From positions 1 to 64,000 of the forward strand of contig NZ_JAPJDO010000009.1 of NCBI RefSeq assembly GCF_026242045.1: DNA of 64,000 nucleotides, in the 5' to 3' direction. The translations under genes were made by a program, and so were the position numbers. A model generated the notes under the pieces. It was not told where the DNA came from, ran no database searches, and saw nothing but the letters and a program-made list of their open reading frames with translations. Of this stretch, positions 8,632-18,243 are shown piece after piece. The stretch comes from Mycobacterium pinniadriaticum (GTDB lineage Bacteria; Actinomycetota; Actinomycetes; Mycobacteriales; Mycobacteriaceae). Each line of letters starts with the position of its first letter. Within the stretch, counting starts at the first letter, position 1.

Positions 8632-8900
8632 TTCCATTAGCTGTCATAGCTGTCAGCTGAAGCTTGCCCAGCCAATGTGGAGAGTGGTTCGAATCTCCTG
8701 ATTGCAGGATATCTGGCACGCCACCAGGGCTGGGTCACATAGCTGAGACGCAACCCCCCAGTCCAACTCCCGGTGGCTCGGTTGGGCCGACGGGCTCACT
8801 ACCCTAAAAGTCGCGCTGCAATGTGGGTTGGCATGTGTGGGCACGCTTGCGGCGGGAAAGCAAGACTGCACCGCCTGCCGGTCATCCGCGCGCGGGGGAC
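8632..8900. other. gene-free stretch left of the IS256 copy
   Basis: There are about 270 bases without a convincing gene. The sequence near 8690 (GGTTCGAATC) resembles a tRNA T-loop, but no acceptor or anticodon arm can be built around it. The minus-strand frame open through here is a read-through of the frameshifted transposase. Confidence 0.4.
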
Positions 8901-8908
8901 TGAGTCGG

Positions 8909-10374
8909 GATAGCGTCCCGGGGAGTGGTGGAATTCGGATCTGGCGTGGTTCACGCGTTGCGATCAACGAGTCATGTTGAACGCTAGGTGATTTGGTGTT
9001 GTTTGGCAAGTGCTGCAGCGGCGTGTTTAGTGGCGATGACGGTGCGTAATTCGTCCATGGAGACATCGGAGAGATAGCGGCGGGTGACCTGCCATTCGTC
9101 GTGGGCTTCGATGACCACCGCGGTCGCCAGCCGCAGGAACGCTGCCGGGTTGGGGAAGATCTCCACGACATCGGCGCGGCGCTTGATCTCCTTGTTGAGC
9201 CGCTCGATATGGGATTGTTCGACCAGATCTTCTGCCAATGCGCCCGCGGGAACGCGGTGAACGCCAGCACATCGGTCTTGGCCTCAGACATCATCGCGGC
9301 CACTTTCGGGAAGCTGGCGGCCAGGGTGTCGGCGACGCGGTCCCACTGGGCGGCGACCTCGATGGGGTCGGTGTGGGCGAAGATGGTCTTGACCGCCGCG
9401 GTCACCGCCGGGGCATGCTTGGCCGCGACGGCGGTGTGCAGGTTACGCATGAAGTGCACCCGACACCGCTGCCACGATGAGTTCGTGAACTGTGGTGCCA
9501 CAGAAGTTTTCAGACCAGCATGAGCATCAGAGATGACCCGATGCCCCCCGGTGAGCCCGCGCGCTTTCAGCGACGCCAGGAATTCGCGCCAGAACTCATA
9601 GGACTCACTGTCACCAACGGCGGTGCCCAGGACTTCGCGGGTGCCGTCAATGGACACCCCGGTGGCCACCACGAGGGCCTGAGACACGACGTGCGCCCCG
9701 ATACGGACCTTGCAGAAGGTCGCATCGCAGAAGATGTACGGGAACTCGGTATGGGCCAAGCTGCGGGTGCGAAACGCCTCGATCTCTTTGTCCAGGCCGA
9801 CGCAAATCCGTGACACCTCGGATTTGGACACCCCCGCCTCGACGCCCATCGCGGCCACCAGGTCATCGACGCTGCGGGTCGAAACGCCATGGACGTAGGC
9901 CTCCATGATCACAGCATGCAGCGCCCGATCGATGCGGCGCCGCCGCTCCAGCAGCGACGGAAAGAACGACCCGGCCCGCAGCTTGGGGATCTGCACCTCG
10001 ATGTCACCCGAGGTGGTCGACACCGTTTTCGGTCGGTGCCCGTTGCGGTGCACGGCACGGCCCTCAGTGCGCTGGTAGCGGCCGGCGCCGATCGTGGCGG
10101 TGGCTTCGGCCTCGATCAAGGCCTGCAGCCCGGCGCGGATCAGCTCGGCGAACACCGCCGAAGCATCGGCGGACTTCAGCGCATCGAGCTGGGCAAGCAG
10201 GGCAGAATGATCATGGGTCATCGCGTCGTGTGTCCTATCGTGAGTCACTTTGGTCGGTAACTCACTGACCACTACGCGATGGCCCACCCCGGCACCATCA
10301 GCGACACACCCGGCAATAGGTCCGGCACCGTCGACACCGGATTCCGAAACCCCACCACGCCAGGGGACTTACCC
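8909..10374 (-). mobile_element. IS256-family insertion sequence with 8-bp target duplication
   Basis: The element is 1466 bases and is flanked by TGAGTCGG at 8901-8908 and 10375-10382, an 8-base direct repeat typical of IS256-family target duplication. The ends are imperfect inverted repeats. The left starts GATAGCGTCCCGGGGAGTGG, and the right, read inward, starts GGGTAAGTCCCCTGGCGTGG. Both continue into GTGGTGG…TTCGGA. The single transposase gene is on the minus strand and is frameshifted. It landed between the acyl-CoA operon and a methyltransferase pseudogene. Confidence 0.85.
8984..10221 (-). pseudogene. IS256-family (mutator-type) transposase, frameshifted
   Basis: From the ATG at 10221 the frame reads a normal mutator transposase (SFFPSLLERRRRID; FCDATFCKVRIG with the first Asp; VISDAHAGLKTS with the second Asp) as far as HWQKIWSNNPI. 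There the expected IERLNKEIKRR continues only in another frame, which runs to the stop at 8984. The break is an extra AT in the ATAT at 9207-9210. It falls immediately before the third catalytic residue (Glu of IERLNKE), so the uninterrupted product lacks it. The reconstructed length is about 411 residues, normal for the family. A programmed shift is unlikely because IS256 enzymes are made from one frame and no slippery run is present. Confidence 0.9.
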
Positions 10375-10502
10375 TGAGTCGGATTGGCGCAAAGAACCCA
10401 GGTGCCCCTCTGCGAGGCGGACATTGCTAAGTCGGAGACGATTAGGTGCCGTGGAGAGTGACGGTGCCTTGGTTCCGACCGCGATCGTCTTGGGCAAGAC
10501 CT

Positions 10503-11067
10503 TCATCCACGGGGATCGACCCACGCGGCGCTGCTGATGACGGAGAAGCCCGCCTCTCCGAATAACTTCCGAACCTGCGGTGGGGAAGGAAGGTGCAAAG
10601 GACTCGACAAGGCGTCGGGTGATAGACGCCGAATCAGAGGGCGCTGGGGCTGACTACTGCGACGATCGCGAGCCCTTGCGGAGCAACTACCCGGTAGAAT
10701 TCTTGCAACGCGGCCGCTTGGTTGAAGAACTGAAATGCCGAGGTCGTCACGACACCGTTCAGAGTTCCGTCGGTGAAGGGCAGCTGCTCAGCGGGACTTA
10801 TGCACCACTGCACCAGTGAAAAACGCTGTCGTGCCTCGTCGATCATGCCTTCGGATACATCGAGCCCGTAGGCCTCGTCGGGATGCAGCTCACGCTGGAT
10901 GCGGTTGGCTAGTATCCCCGTGTCGCAACGGACATCAGCGATCCTGCGAGCGCCGTGGGACTCCAGGACCGCGATCACCTCATCTTGTGCGGGACGACAA
11001 AGCCGGTTCTGCAGATATTCGAAATCGTATGCGTGCTAGGCAAAGTTCCAAAAACGCCTGACCGCAT
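10503..11067 (-). pseudogene. class I SAM-dependent methyltransferase, decayed
   Basis: Three minus-strand frames together spell a methyltransferase of about 188 residues. The N-terminus starts at ATG 11067 (MRSGVFGTLPSTH). After a frame change near 11025 the middle runs YDFEYLQNRL through the Rossmann core (LDVSEGMIDEA, EQLPFTDGTLNGV). After a second change near 10634 the C-terminus LSSPLHLPSPPQVRKLFGEAGF runs to a stop at 10503. Both shifts are explained by loss of single bases. In addition, the SAM-binding motif I, normally D-V-G-C-G-T-G, reads DVRCDTG. Two frameshifts plus two substitutions in the key motif make this a dead gene. Confidence 0.8.
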
Positions 11068-11541
11068 CGCCGTGGTCTCTTCGTCGCACAGTCATGACTC
11101 CACCACCATCGCGTTCTCATGGTTGACGGCCCGTTCGAGGTTGCTCATCCAATTCGATGTATTAATGTACTATATGATGCGGAAAGTTCGCGTTGACGAT
11201 CTTGGGTGCTGGACCAGCCTCGCCGCTCAAGAGGGTGACGGATGCGCATCGTCGGGGTTCACCTCGACAGGCGATCTCGAGGTAATTCAAGGGGTATGAA
11301 TAAAATTGAGTTCGAATATGCTTGTTGGATCGTCTGCCAGGTCGCTGATGTCCAACGCCGAGCGAATTCCCCGAATAGTTGTTGGGTCCGATCCTGAGAG
11401 CTGCTCAATCGGCGTGTTTGACCGGAGGTCGAGGCCCCCTAACTGTGATCTGAGTCAACCGACTTACCCATTCGCCCTGATCTCTTCTCTTCGTGGACAG
11501 GCAGCGGGGAGATTGCGCGACGAGTCTTCGGGCAGGCTCGT
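11068..11541. other. 474-bp gene-free region upstream of pyruvate carboxylase
   Basis: There is no convincing gene on either strand. An AT-rich patch at 11158-11180 (GTATTAATGTACTATATGAT) is unusual for this genome and may be a promoter or operator for one of the flanking genes. The pyc promoter must lie in this region, but no clear -10/-35 pair can be chosen. Base composition changes to the GC-rich core pattern at the pyc start, so this is also the right edge of the accessory island. Confidence 0.4.
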
Positions 11542-14500
11542 GTGATCTCCAAGGTTCTCGTCGCCAATCGTGGTGAGATCGCGGTCCGCGCTTTCCGCGC
11601 CGCCTATGAGATGGGCATCGGCACGGTGGCCGTCTACCCCTACGAGGATCGCAATTCTCTGCACCGGCTCAAGGCCGACGAGTCCTATCAGATCGGCGAC
11701 ATCGGGCATCCGGTGCGCGCGTACCTGTCGGTCGACGAGATCGTCGACACCGCGTTGGCGTGCGGCGCCGACGCGATCTATCCCGGTTACGGGTTCGTCT
11801 CGGAGAACCCCCAACTCGCCGCGGCGTGTGCCGCCTCGGGCATCACGTTCATCGGGCCCGACGCGGCGATCTTGGAGCTCACCGGCCACAAGGTGAGCGC
11901 CATCGCGGCGGCCGGTGCGGCCGGCCTGCCGGTGCTTGCTTCGTCGGCACCGTCGTCGTCGGTGGAGGAGCTGGTCGAAGCCGCCCAGACCATGCAATTC
12001 CCGTTGTTCGTCAAGGCTGTCGCCGGCGGCGGTGGGCGGGGTATGCGCCGGGTGGCCGACCCGGCGGTGCTGCCCGAAGCGATCGAGGCGGCCAGTCGCG
12101 AGGCCGAATCTGCGTTCGGGGATCCAACGGTGTTCCTCGAACAAGCCGTGGTGAATCCACGCCACATCGAGGTGCAGATCCTTGCCGACACCTACGGCAA
12201 CGTCATCCACCTCTACGAGCGCGATTGCAGTGTGCAGCGTCGCCACCAGAAGGTCATCGAGCTGGCCCCGGCACCCAACCTGGATCCCGCTCTGCGCGAA
12301 CAGATTTGCGCCGACGCCGTGGCGTTCGCCCGCCAGATCGGCTACAGCTGCGCGGGCACCGTCGAGTTCCTGCTCGACGAGCGTGGCCGGCATGTGTTCA
12401 TCGAGATGAATCCCCGGATCCAGGTGGAGCACACCGTGACCGAGGAGATCACCGACGTCGATCTGGTGTCGGCGCAGCTGCGGATCGCCTCGGGGGAGAC
12501 GCTGGCCGATCTCGGTCTGTCCCAGGAGGCGATCCAGCCGCACGGAGCGGCGCTGCAATGCCGGATCACCACCGAGGACCCGGCCAACGGATTTCGGCCG
12601 GACACCGGGCGGATCACCGCCTACCGCTCGCCGGGCGGCGCCGGTATCCGCCTGGACGGCGGGACCCATCTGGGCGCGGAGATCAGCGCCCACTTCGACT
12701 CGATGCTGGTCAAGCTGACCTGCCGGGGCCGGGACTTCTCCACCGCCGTCAATCGGGCCCGGCGCGCGGTCGCTGAGTTCCGCATTCGCGGCGTGTCCAC
12801 CAACATCCCGTTCCTGCAGGCGGTTCTGGATGATCCCGACTTCCAGGCCGGTCGGATCACCACGTCGTTCATCGACGAGCGTCCGCAGTTGTTGACATCG
12901 CGATCGTCGGCCGACCGCGGCACCAAGATCCTCAGCTTCCTTGCCGACGTCACCGTCAACCAACCACACGGCCCGCGGCCGTCGACTGTGTATCCGTGTG
13001 ACAAGCTGCCCGCTGTCGATCTCACCGCGCCGCCGCCGTCGGGATCTAAGCAGCGCCTCGAGGAACTTGGCCCGGAGGGATTCGCGCGCTGGCTGCGGGA
13101 GTCGCCGGCGCTGGCCGTCACCGACACGACGTTCCGTGACGCGCACCAGTCGCTGCTGGCCACCCGGCTGCGCTCCACCGGTCTGCTGGAGATCGCCCCC
13201 TATATCGCCAGGATGACCCCGCAGCTTCTGTCGATCGAGTGCTGGGGCGGCGCGACTTACGATGTGGGACTGCGGTTCTTGAAGGAAGACCCGTGGGAGC
13301 GGCTGTCCGCCCTGCGCGAGGCGATGCCCAACATCTGTCTGCAGATGTTGCTTCGCGGCCGCAACACCGTCGGCTACACGCCCTATCCGGAGGTGGTCAC
13401 CTCGGCGTTCGTCGAGGAGGCGACCGCGACTGGTATCGACATATTCCGGATCTTCGACGCGCTCAACAACGTCGAGTCGATGCGGTCCGCCATCGACGCG
13501 GTACGCGAAACCGGAACGGCGGTCGCCGAAGTCGCGATGAGTTACACCGGCGACCTGGCCGACCCGGCCGAGAACATCTACACCCTGGACTACTACCTCA
13601 AGCTGGCCGAGCAGATCGTCGACGCCGGTGCGCACGTGCTGGCCATCAAGGACATGGCCGGGTTGCTCCGGGTGCCGGCCGCCCAGCGGTTGGTGGGCGC
13701 GCTGCGCAGCCGCTTCGACCTGCCGGTGCACGTGCACACCCACGACACCCCCGGTGGGCAGCTGGCCACCTACGTCGCGGCCTGGATGTCCGGCGCGGAC
13801 GCGGTCGACGGGGCGGCGGCACCGCTGGCCGGAACCACCAGCCAGCCGGCGCTCAGCTCGATCGTGGCCGCGGCCGCGCACACCGAGTACGACACCGGGT
13901 TGTCGCTGTCGGCTGTCTGTGACGTGGAGCCGTACTGGGAGGCGCTGCGAAAGGTGTACGCTCCCTTTGATGTTGCCGCATCCGGTCCTTCTTCTCCCAC
14001 CGGCCGGGTGTACAGCCACGAGATCCCGGGCGGCCAACTGTCGAACCTGCGTCAGCAGGCGATCGCGCTGGGTTTCGGTGACCGGTTCGAGGAGATCGAG
14101 GAAAACTACGCCGCCGCCGACCGCATCCTCGGCCGGCTGGTCAAGGTCACCCCGTCGAGCAAGGTGGTCGGCGACCTCGCCCTGGCTCTGCTGGGTGCGG
14201 GTGTGAGCGCCGACGAGTTCGCCGCCGACCCGGCGCGCTATGACATCCCCGACTCGGTGATCGGCTTCCTGCGCGGTGAACTGGGCGACCCGCCGGGCGG
14301 CTGGCCGGAGCCGCTGCGCACCAAGGCGCTGGCCGGCCGGCCGTCGGAGAAACCGGTCGACGAGGTCACGGCCGAGGACGAGGCCACCTTGCACCTGGCC
14401 GGACCGAAGCGGCAAGCCACGCTGAACCGACTGTTGTTCCCCGGTCCCGCAAGGGAATTGGAAGCCCATCGCGAACAGTACGGCGACACCTCACGGCTGA

Positions 14501-14934
14501 CCGCCAACCAGTTCTTCTACGGGCTGCGCTACGGCGAGGAGCATCGGGTGCAGCTCGAGCGTGGTGTCGAACTGCTGATCGGGCTGGAGGCCATCTCCGA
14601 TCCCGACGAGCGCGGCATGCGCACGGTGATGTGCATCATCAACGGTCAGCTGCGGCCGGTGGCGGTGCGCGACCGCAGCATCGGCGAGACCGTGCCCACC
14701 GCCGAGAAGGCCGACCGGGCCAACCCCGACGATGTCGCGGCGCCCTTCGCTGGCGTCGTCACCGTCGTGGTGGCCGTCGGTGACGAGGTCGCCGCCGGGC
14801 AGACCATCGCCACCATCGAGGCGATGAAGATGGAGGCGGCGATCACCGCACCCAAGGCCGGCACTGTCAACCGGGTCGCGGTCGGCACCACCGCCCAGGT
14901 GGAAGGTGGCGACCTGCTGGTGGTGATCGGCTGA
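11542..14934 (+). CDS. pyc: pyruvate carboxylase
   Basis: This single-chain 1130-residue biotin enzyme makes oxaloacetate from pyruvate, ATP and bicarbonate. The order is biotin carboxylase domain (about 1-450; VLVANRGEIAVRAFRAA, the ATP-grasp loop GGGGRGMRR, EMNPRIQVEHTVTEE), carboxyltransferase TIM barrel (DTTFRDAHQS with metal-site Asp533, IECWGGATYD, HVHTHDTPGGQ), tetramerisation region, and a C-terminal biotinyl domain with EAMKMEA, the modified Lys being 1096. The length matches actinobacterial Pyc. Translation starts at GTG 11542 within a gene-poor leader. In M. tuberculosis the homologue (pca) is elsewhere in the chromosome, so its position here differs. It is followed by a hairpin. 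Confidence 0.97.
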   Translation: MISKVLVANRGEIAVRAFRAAYEMGIGTVAVYPYEDRNSLHRLKADESYQIGDIGHPVRAYLSVDEIVDTALACGADAIYPGYGFVSENPQLAAACAASGITFIGPDAAILELTGHKVSAIAAAGAAGLPVLASSAPSSSVEELVEAAQTMQFPLFVKAVAGGGGRGMRRVADPAVLPEAIEAASREAESAFGDPTVFLEQAVVNPRHIEVQILADTYGNVIHLYERDCSVQRRHQKVIELAPAPNLDPALREQICADAVAFARQIGYSCAGTVEFLLDERGRHVFIEMNPRIQVEHTVTEEITDVDLVSAQLRIASGETLADLGLSQEAIQPHGAALQCRITTEDPANGFRPDTGRITAYRSPGGAGIRLDGGTHLGAEISAHFDSMLVKLTCRGRDFSTAVNRARRAVAEFRIRGVSTNIPFLQAVLDDPDFQAGRITTSFIDERPQLLTSRSSADRGTKILSFLADVTVNQPHGPRPSTVYPCDKLPAVDLTAPPPSGSKQRLEELGPEGFARWLRESPALAVTDTTFRDAHQSLLATRLRSTGLLEIAPYIARMTPQLLSIECWGGATYDVGLRFLKEDPWERLSALREAMPNICLQMLLRGRNTVGYTPYPEVVTSAFVEEATATGIDIFRIFDALNNVESMRSAIDAVRETGTAVAEVAMSYTGDLADPAENIYTLDYYLKLAEQIVDAGAHVLAIKDMAGLLRVPAAQRLVGALRSRFDLPVHVHTHDTPGGQLATYVAAWMSGADAVDGAAAPLAGTTSQPALSSIVAAAAHTEYDTGLSLSAVCDVEPYWEALRKVYAPFDVAASGPSSPTGRVYSHEIPGGQLSNLRQQAIALGFGDRFEEIEENYAAADRILGRLVKVTPSSKVVGDLALALLGAGVSADEFAADPARYDIPDSVIGFLRGELGDPPGGWPEPLRTKALAGRPSEKPVDEVTAEDEATLHLAGPKRQATLNRLLFPGPARELEAHREQYGDTSRLTANQFFYGLRYGEEHRVQLERGVELLIGLEAISDPDERGMRTVMCIINGQLRPVAVRDRSIGETVPTAEKADRANPDDVAAPFAGVVTVVVAVGDEVAAGQTIATIEAMKMEAAITAPKAGTVNRVAVGTTAQVEGGDLLVVIG

Positions 14935-14944
14935 CCCGCATCGT

Positions 14945-14961
14945 CGCCGGCACGGCCGGCG
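14945..14961 (+). terminator. GC-rich hairpin after pyc
   Basis: C-GCCGGC-ACG-GCCGGC-G makes a 7-bp stem with a 3-base loop, 11 bases after the pyc stop. It has no U-tract. Confidence 0.4.
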
Positions 14962-15322
14962 GCCGACGGGCGTCCCAGGCTGGGTACCACCCCTCGTTAT
15001 CGAACATCGGGGCCGCCGCTCCTTGGCAGGGCAAGGAAAGTTCCGAAGCGCACGACATCGGCCTCGGCGCTCTCGGGTCCCCGGGCGTGCCTGACTACCA
15101 CAGCGTGCATGGGCGGACAATGCGCCCTGCCGTCCAACACTCATACTGACGTCCCGCAGATCTCGGGATTACTTCTCACCGATCGATTCGTCGCGTCCAG
15201 AACCGCACACCGAGGACGACGGCATTGATGACCCAGATCCATGACCCACAGATTCGATACCGACGCGATGGCGCGCGTGTCCTCGGCGGCTGCCACCATG
15301 GGTGCACGGAGGCGCGCTCATG
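14962..15322. other. 361-bp spacer between pyc and the acyl-CoA dehydrogenase gene
   Basis: The two flanking genes converge on this stretch. A short frame at 15241 has an ATG but runs into the dehydrogenase gene and has no coding character. I see no RNA gene, repeat or recognisable remnant. Confidence 0.4.
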
Positions 15323-16516
15323 TCAGATCCGATAGTCGGCCAGCAGCCGCTTGCTGATGATGTTCTTCTGGATCTCGCTGGTGCCCTCGCCGATGAGCAG
15401 GAACGGTGCGTCCCGCATCAGCCGTTCGATCTCGTACTCCTTGGAGTATCCGTATCCGCCGTGGATGCGGAAGCTCTGCTGGGTGACCTCCGCACAGAAC
15501 TCACTCGCCAGGTACTTGGCCATCCCGGCGGCGACGTCGTTGCGCTCGCCGGAGTCCTTCAGCCGAGCCGCGTTGACCATCATCAGGTGTGCCGCTTCGA
15601 CTTTGGTGGCCATCTCGGCCAGTTGGAAGGCGATGGCCTGGTGCTCGGCGATCGGCTTGCCGAAGGTGCTGCGCTGCTGGGCGTATCGGACGGCCAGCTC
15701 GAAGGCGCGGATGCCGACCCCGCAGGCCCGGGCAGACACGTTGACACGGCCGACCTCGACACCGTCCATCATCTGGAAGAAACCCTGTCCCGGCTTGGCG
15801 CCGAGGACGTCGTCGGCGCTGGCGACATAACCGTCGAAGATCAGCTCGGTGGTGTCGATGCCCTTGTAGCCGAGCTTGTCGATCTTTCCCGGGATCGTCA
15901 GGCCCGGCGCGACTTCGCCGAAGCCGGAGGGCTTTTCGATCAGGAAGGCGGTCAGGTTGCGGTGTGGCTTGTCCGCGCCTTCGTCGGTGCGCACCAGCGC
16001 GGCGACCAGGGTCGAACTGCCGCCGTTGGTCAGCCACATCTTCTGGCCGTCAATGGTGTAGGTGTCGTCACCGTTGTCCCTGGCCCTGGTGCGGATCGCG
16101 GCGACGTCAGATCCCAGCTCGGGCTCCGACATCGAGAACGCACCCCGGATCTCGCCGGTGGCCATCCGGGGCAGGAAGCGCTGCTTCTGCTCGTCGGTAC
16201 CGTGCTGACGAATCATGTAGGCCACGATGAAGTGGGTGTTGATCACCCCGGAGATGCTCATCCAGCCGCGAGCCAGCTCCTCCACGCACAGCGCGTAGGT
16301 GAGCAGCGATTCGCCGAGCCCGCCGTACTCCTCGGGAATCATCAGGCCGAACAGGCCCATCTCCCGCATCTGGTCGACGATGGCCTGCGGATAGGTGTCG
16401 GAGTGCTCGAGTTCCTGGGCGTTGGGAATGATCTCCTTGTCGACGAATTGCCGTACAGTGGAGACGATTTCGTCCTGAACGTCGGTCAAGCCGAGAGTCT
16501 GGGCAAGTCTGGTCAT
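15323..16516 (-). CDS. acyl-CoA dehydrogenase
   Basis: This 397-residue FAD-dependent enzyme introduces the alpha-beta double bond in acyl-CoA. Landmarks are the N-terminal helical domain (MREMGLFGLMIPEEYGG), FSMSEPELGSDVAAIRTRA, the beta-domain MWLTNGGSS, RSTFGKPIAEHQAIAF, and IGEGTSEIQKN with the expected catalytic Glu. Its ATG lies one base after the thiolase stop codon (TGAGATG), so the two are co-transcribed and probably translationally coupled. Pairing with a thiolase points to a beta-oxidation-type step; the chain-length preference is unknown. Confidence 0.93.
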   Translation of the reverse strand: MTRLAQTLGLTDVQDEIVSTVRQFVDKEIIPNAQELEHSDTYPQAIVDQMREMGLFGLMIPEEYGGLGESLLTYALCVEELARGWMSISGVINTHFIVAYMIRQHGTDEQKQRFLPRMATGEIRGAFSMSEPELGSDVAAIRTRARDNGDDTYTIDGQKMWLTNGGSSTLVAALVRTDEGADKPHRNLTAFLIEKPSGFGEVAPGLTIPGKIDKLGYKGIDTTELIFDGYVASADDVLGAKPGQGFFQMMDGVEVGRVNVSARACGVGIRAFELAVRYAQQRSTFGKPIAEHQAIAFQLAEMATKVEAAHLMMVNAARLKDSGERNDVAAGMAKYLASEFCAEVTQQSFRIHGGYGYSKEYEIERLMRDAPFLLIGEGTSEIQKNIISKRLLADYRI

Positions 16517-16517
16517 C

Positions 16518-17729
16518 TCAAACCCTTTCGAACACCGCGGCCAGGCCCTGGCCGCCGCCGATGCACATCGTCTCCAGCCCGTAGCGCGCCTCCCGCCGGT
16601 GCAGCTCCCGGGCCAGCGTGGCCAGCATCCGTCCGCCGGTGGCGCCCACCGGATGTCCGAGCGAGATTCCCGAGCCGTGGACGTTGGTGCGCTGGTGGTC
16701 GGCGTCGGTGAAGTTCCACTCGCGCATGACGGCCAGCGCCTGGGCGGCGAACGCCTCGTTGAGCTCGATGAGGTCGATATCGGCCAGCGCCAGTCCCGCC
16801 TTGGCCAACGCGGCTTCGGTGGCGGGTACCGGCCCGATGCCCATCACCTCGGGCCCGACCCCCGCCGAGCCCCATGACACCAACCGCACCAGCGGGGTGA
16901 GGCCCAGTTCAGCCGCCCGTTCCGGTGTCGTCACGATGCACATCGAGGCGGCATCGTTCTGCCCGCTGGAGTTGCCCGCGGTGACGGTCGCTTCCGGATC
17001 CTCCTTCAGCAGAACGGGTTTGAGCTTGCCCAGCGACTCGACCGTCGTGTCGGCCCTGGGGTGCTCATCGGTGTCGATCACGTCCTCGCCGCGGCGGTTC
17101 GCGACGGTGACTGCGATGATCTCCTCGGCCAGGATGCCGTCTTTCTGCGCGGCGACCGCCCGCTGATGTGAGGCCACCGCCAGCTCGTCCTGCTCCTGAC
17201 GGGAGATGCCGTACTGGCGGCGCAGGTTCTCGGCGGTCTCCAGCATGCCGCCCGGCACCGGGTAGTGCTTACCACCGGCGGTGGTGCGTCCGCGGGCCAG
17301 CCCGTCGTGGACCCGCACCCCGGTACGGCTGCCACCCCAGCGCATGTCGGTCGAGTAGAACGCGACGTTGCTCATGCTCTCCGCGCCACCGGCGACGACG
17401 AGATCGTTGTCACCCGAAGCGACTTGCAGGCACGCCTGGATGACCGCCTGCAGGCCCGAGCCGCAGCGGCGGTCGACCTGCATGCCGGGCACCGTCACCG
17501 GCAGGCCGGCGTCGAGCGCCACGACCCGGCCGATGGCCGGGGCCTCGCTGTTGGGATAGCAGTGCCCGAGGATCACGTCCTCGACGGCGTCGGGTGCGAC
17601 CCCGGTGCGCGCCAGTAGACCTTTCAGCGCGGCCACCCCGAGGTCGACGGCCGTCAGCGAGGCGAACATGCCGCCGTAGCGCCCGATCGGCGTGCGAACC
17701 GGCTCGCAGATGACGGCCGTGCGCGTCAT
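16518..17729 (-). CDS. acetyl-CoA acyltransferase (thiolase)
   Basis: This 403-residue thiolase carries all catalytic residues: nucleophilic Cys89 in RRCGSGLQAV, NEAFAAQAL, the His of SGISLGHPVGATG, and the C-terminal Cys in MCIGGGQGLA. It cleaves 3-ketoacyl-CoA (or condenses acyl-CoAs) and is the first gene of a two-gene operon with the acyl-CoA dehydrogenase. The ATG at 17729 fits the family N-terminus TAVICEPVRTPIGRYGG. An AT-rich stretch at 17826-17840 upstream may hold its promoter. Confidence 0.95.
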   Translation of the reverse strand: MTRTAVICEPVRTPIGRYGGMFASLTAVDLGVAALKGLLARTGVAPDAVEDVILGHCYPNSEAPAIGRVVALDAGLPVTVPGMQVDRRCGSGLQAVIQACLQVASGDNDLVVAGGAESMSNVAFYSTDMRWGGSRTGVRVHDGLARGRTTAGGKHYPVPGGMLETAENLRRQYGISRQEQDELAVASHQRAVAAQKDGILAEEIIAVTVANRRGEDVIDTDEHPRADTTVESLGKLKPVLLKEDPEATVTAGNSSGQNDAASMCIVTTPERAAELGLTPLVRLVSWGSAGVGPEVMGIGPVPATEAALAKAGLALADIDLIELNEAFAAQALAVMREWNFTDADHQRTNVHGSGISLGHPVGATGGRMLATLARELHRREARYGLETMCIGGGQGLAAVFERV

Positions 17730-18243
17730 TCCGCGGCTCCGCGGGCACGAATTACTACGCGGTGAGCCACGAACGCCATCTGATCAAACCTCTCTTCGCC
17801 GATCCACCCAGCGTCATACATCCTATTTCATATATGATTTGCCGGTGGCACGCACCCCCGGGGAGTCCACGTGAGCAATGACCCCGCTGAAGGGAAGGTC
17901 GTTCCCGCGGCGCGCGATACAACTCCTTGGTGAAGTGCCTTGCCTCGGTGGACGCGCCGACGGTTATTCTGCGGGTATCCGAAGATGGGATGCTTAACCT
18001 GTTGCCAGACTCCTCGGCTGAGGCACGCTTGTCCGTCCGAGTCTGTTTTCATCGAATGTGGCCCTGGTGTTGGCGGATAGTTGTTGTTGTGGCGGATGAT
18101 CTCGCCATGGCGTGCCAAGCACCGACGGTTGGTGCCAACTTTGACCATTATCGCGGGACGCCGCCGCTTGCGCTGGATCCGAGTCGGAAGCTGCCCTTCG
18201 CGAGCGCGAACGTATTCGAGAAGCTATCCGCACTGGAGGTGTG
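17730..18243. other. about 510-bp region between the thiolase operon and the excisionase gene
   Basis: Two tiny plus-strand frames stand out. GTG 17846 gives a 9-residue peptide whose TGA overlaps GTG 17871 as GTGA. The frame from 17871 gives 20 residues to TGA at 17931, with GGGGAG well placed ahead of it. They look like the beheaded start of a regulator divergent from the thiolase, cut off near 17935. Just before the excisionase, a frame containing RERERIREAIRTGGV is open back to a TGA near 18143 and reads as coding, probably the tail of a lost element gene. I find nothing else to call. Confidence 0.35.

Noticed and set aside
8685..8710. T-loop-like GGTTCGAATC suggesting a tRNA
   Set aside because: No acceptor, D or anticodon arm can be folded around it.
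9207..9210. Programmed frameshift in the IS256 transposase
   Set aside because: IS256-family enzymes use one frame, and the site is a dinucleotide repeat rather than a slippery heptamer; an inactivating insertion is simpler.
10580..11061. Small plus-strand frames over the methyltransferase remnant
   Set aside because: They are antisense to a reconstructable methyltransferase and have no start signals.
11464..14469. A 1001-codon open frame antisense to pyruvate carboxylase
   Set aside because: GC-rich coding sequence leaves long antisense frames open. The translation is low-complexity Arg/Gly/Asp-rich with no family signature, while pyc is complete and canonical.
17846..17870. Second copy of the tRNA-Arg 3' end as the other att site
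   Set aside because: Only a short CCCCCGG match; the T-arm sequence is absent, so it is not a duplicated att core.
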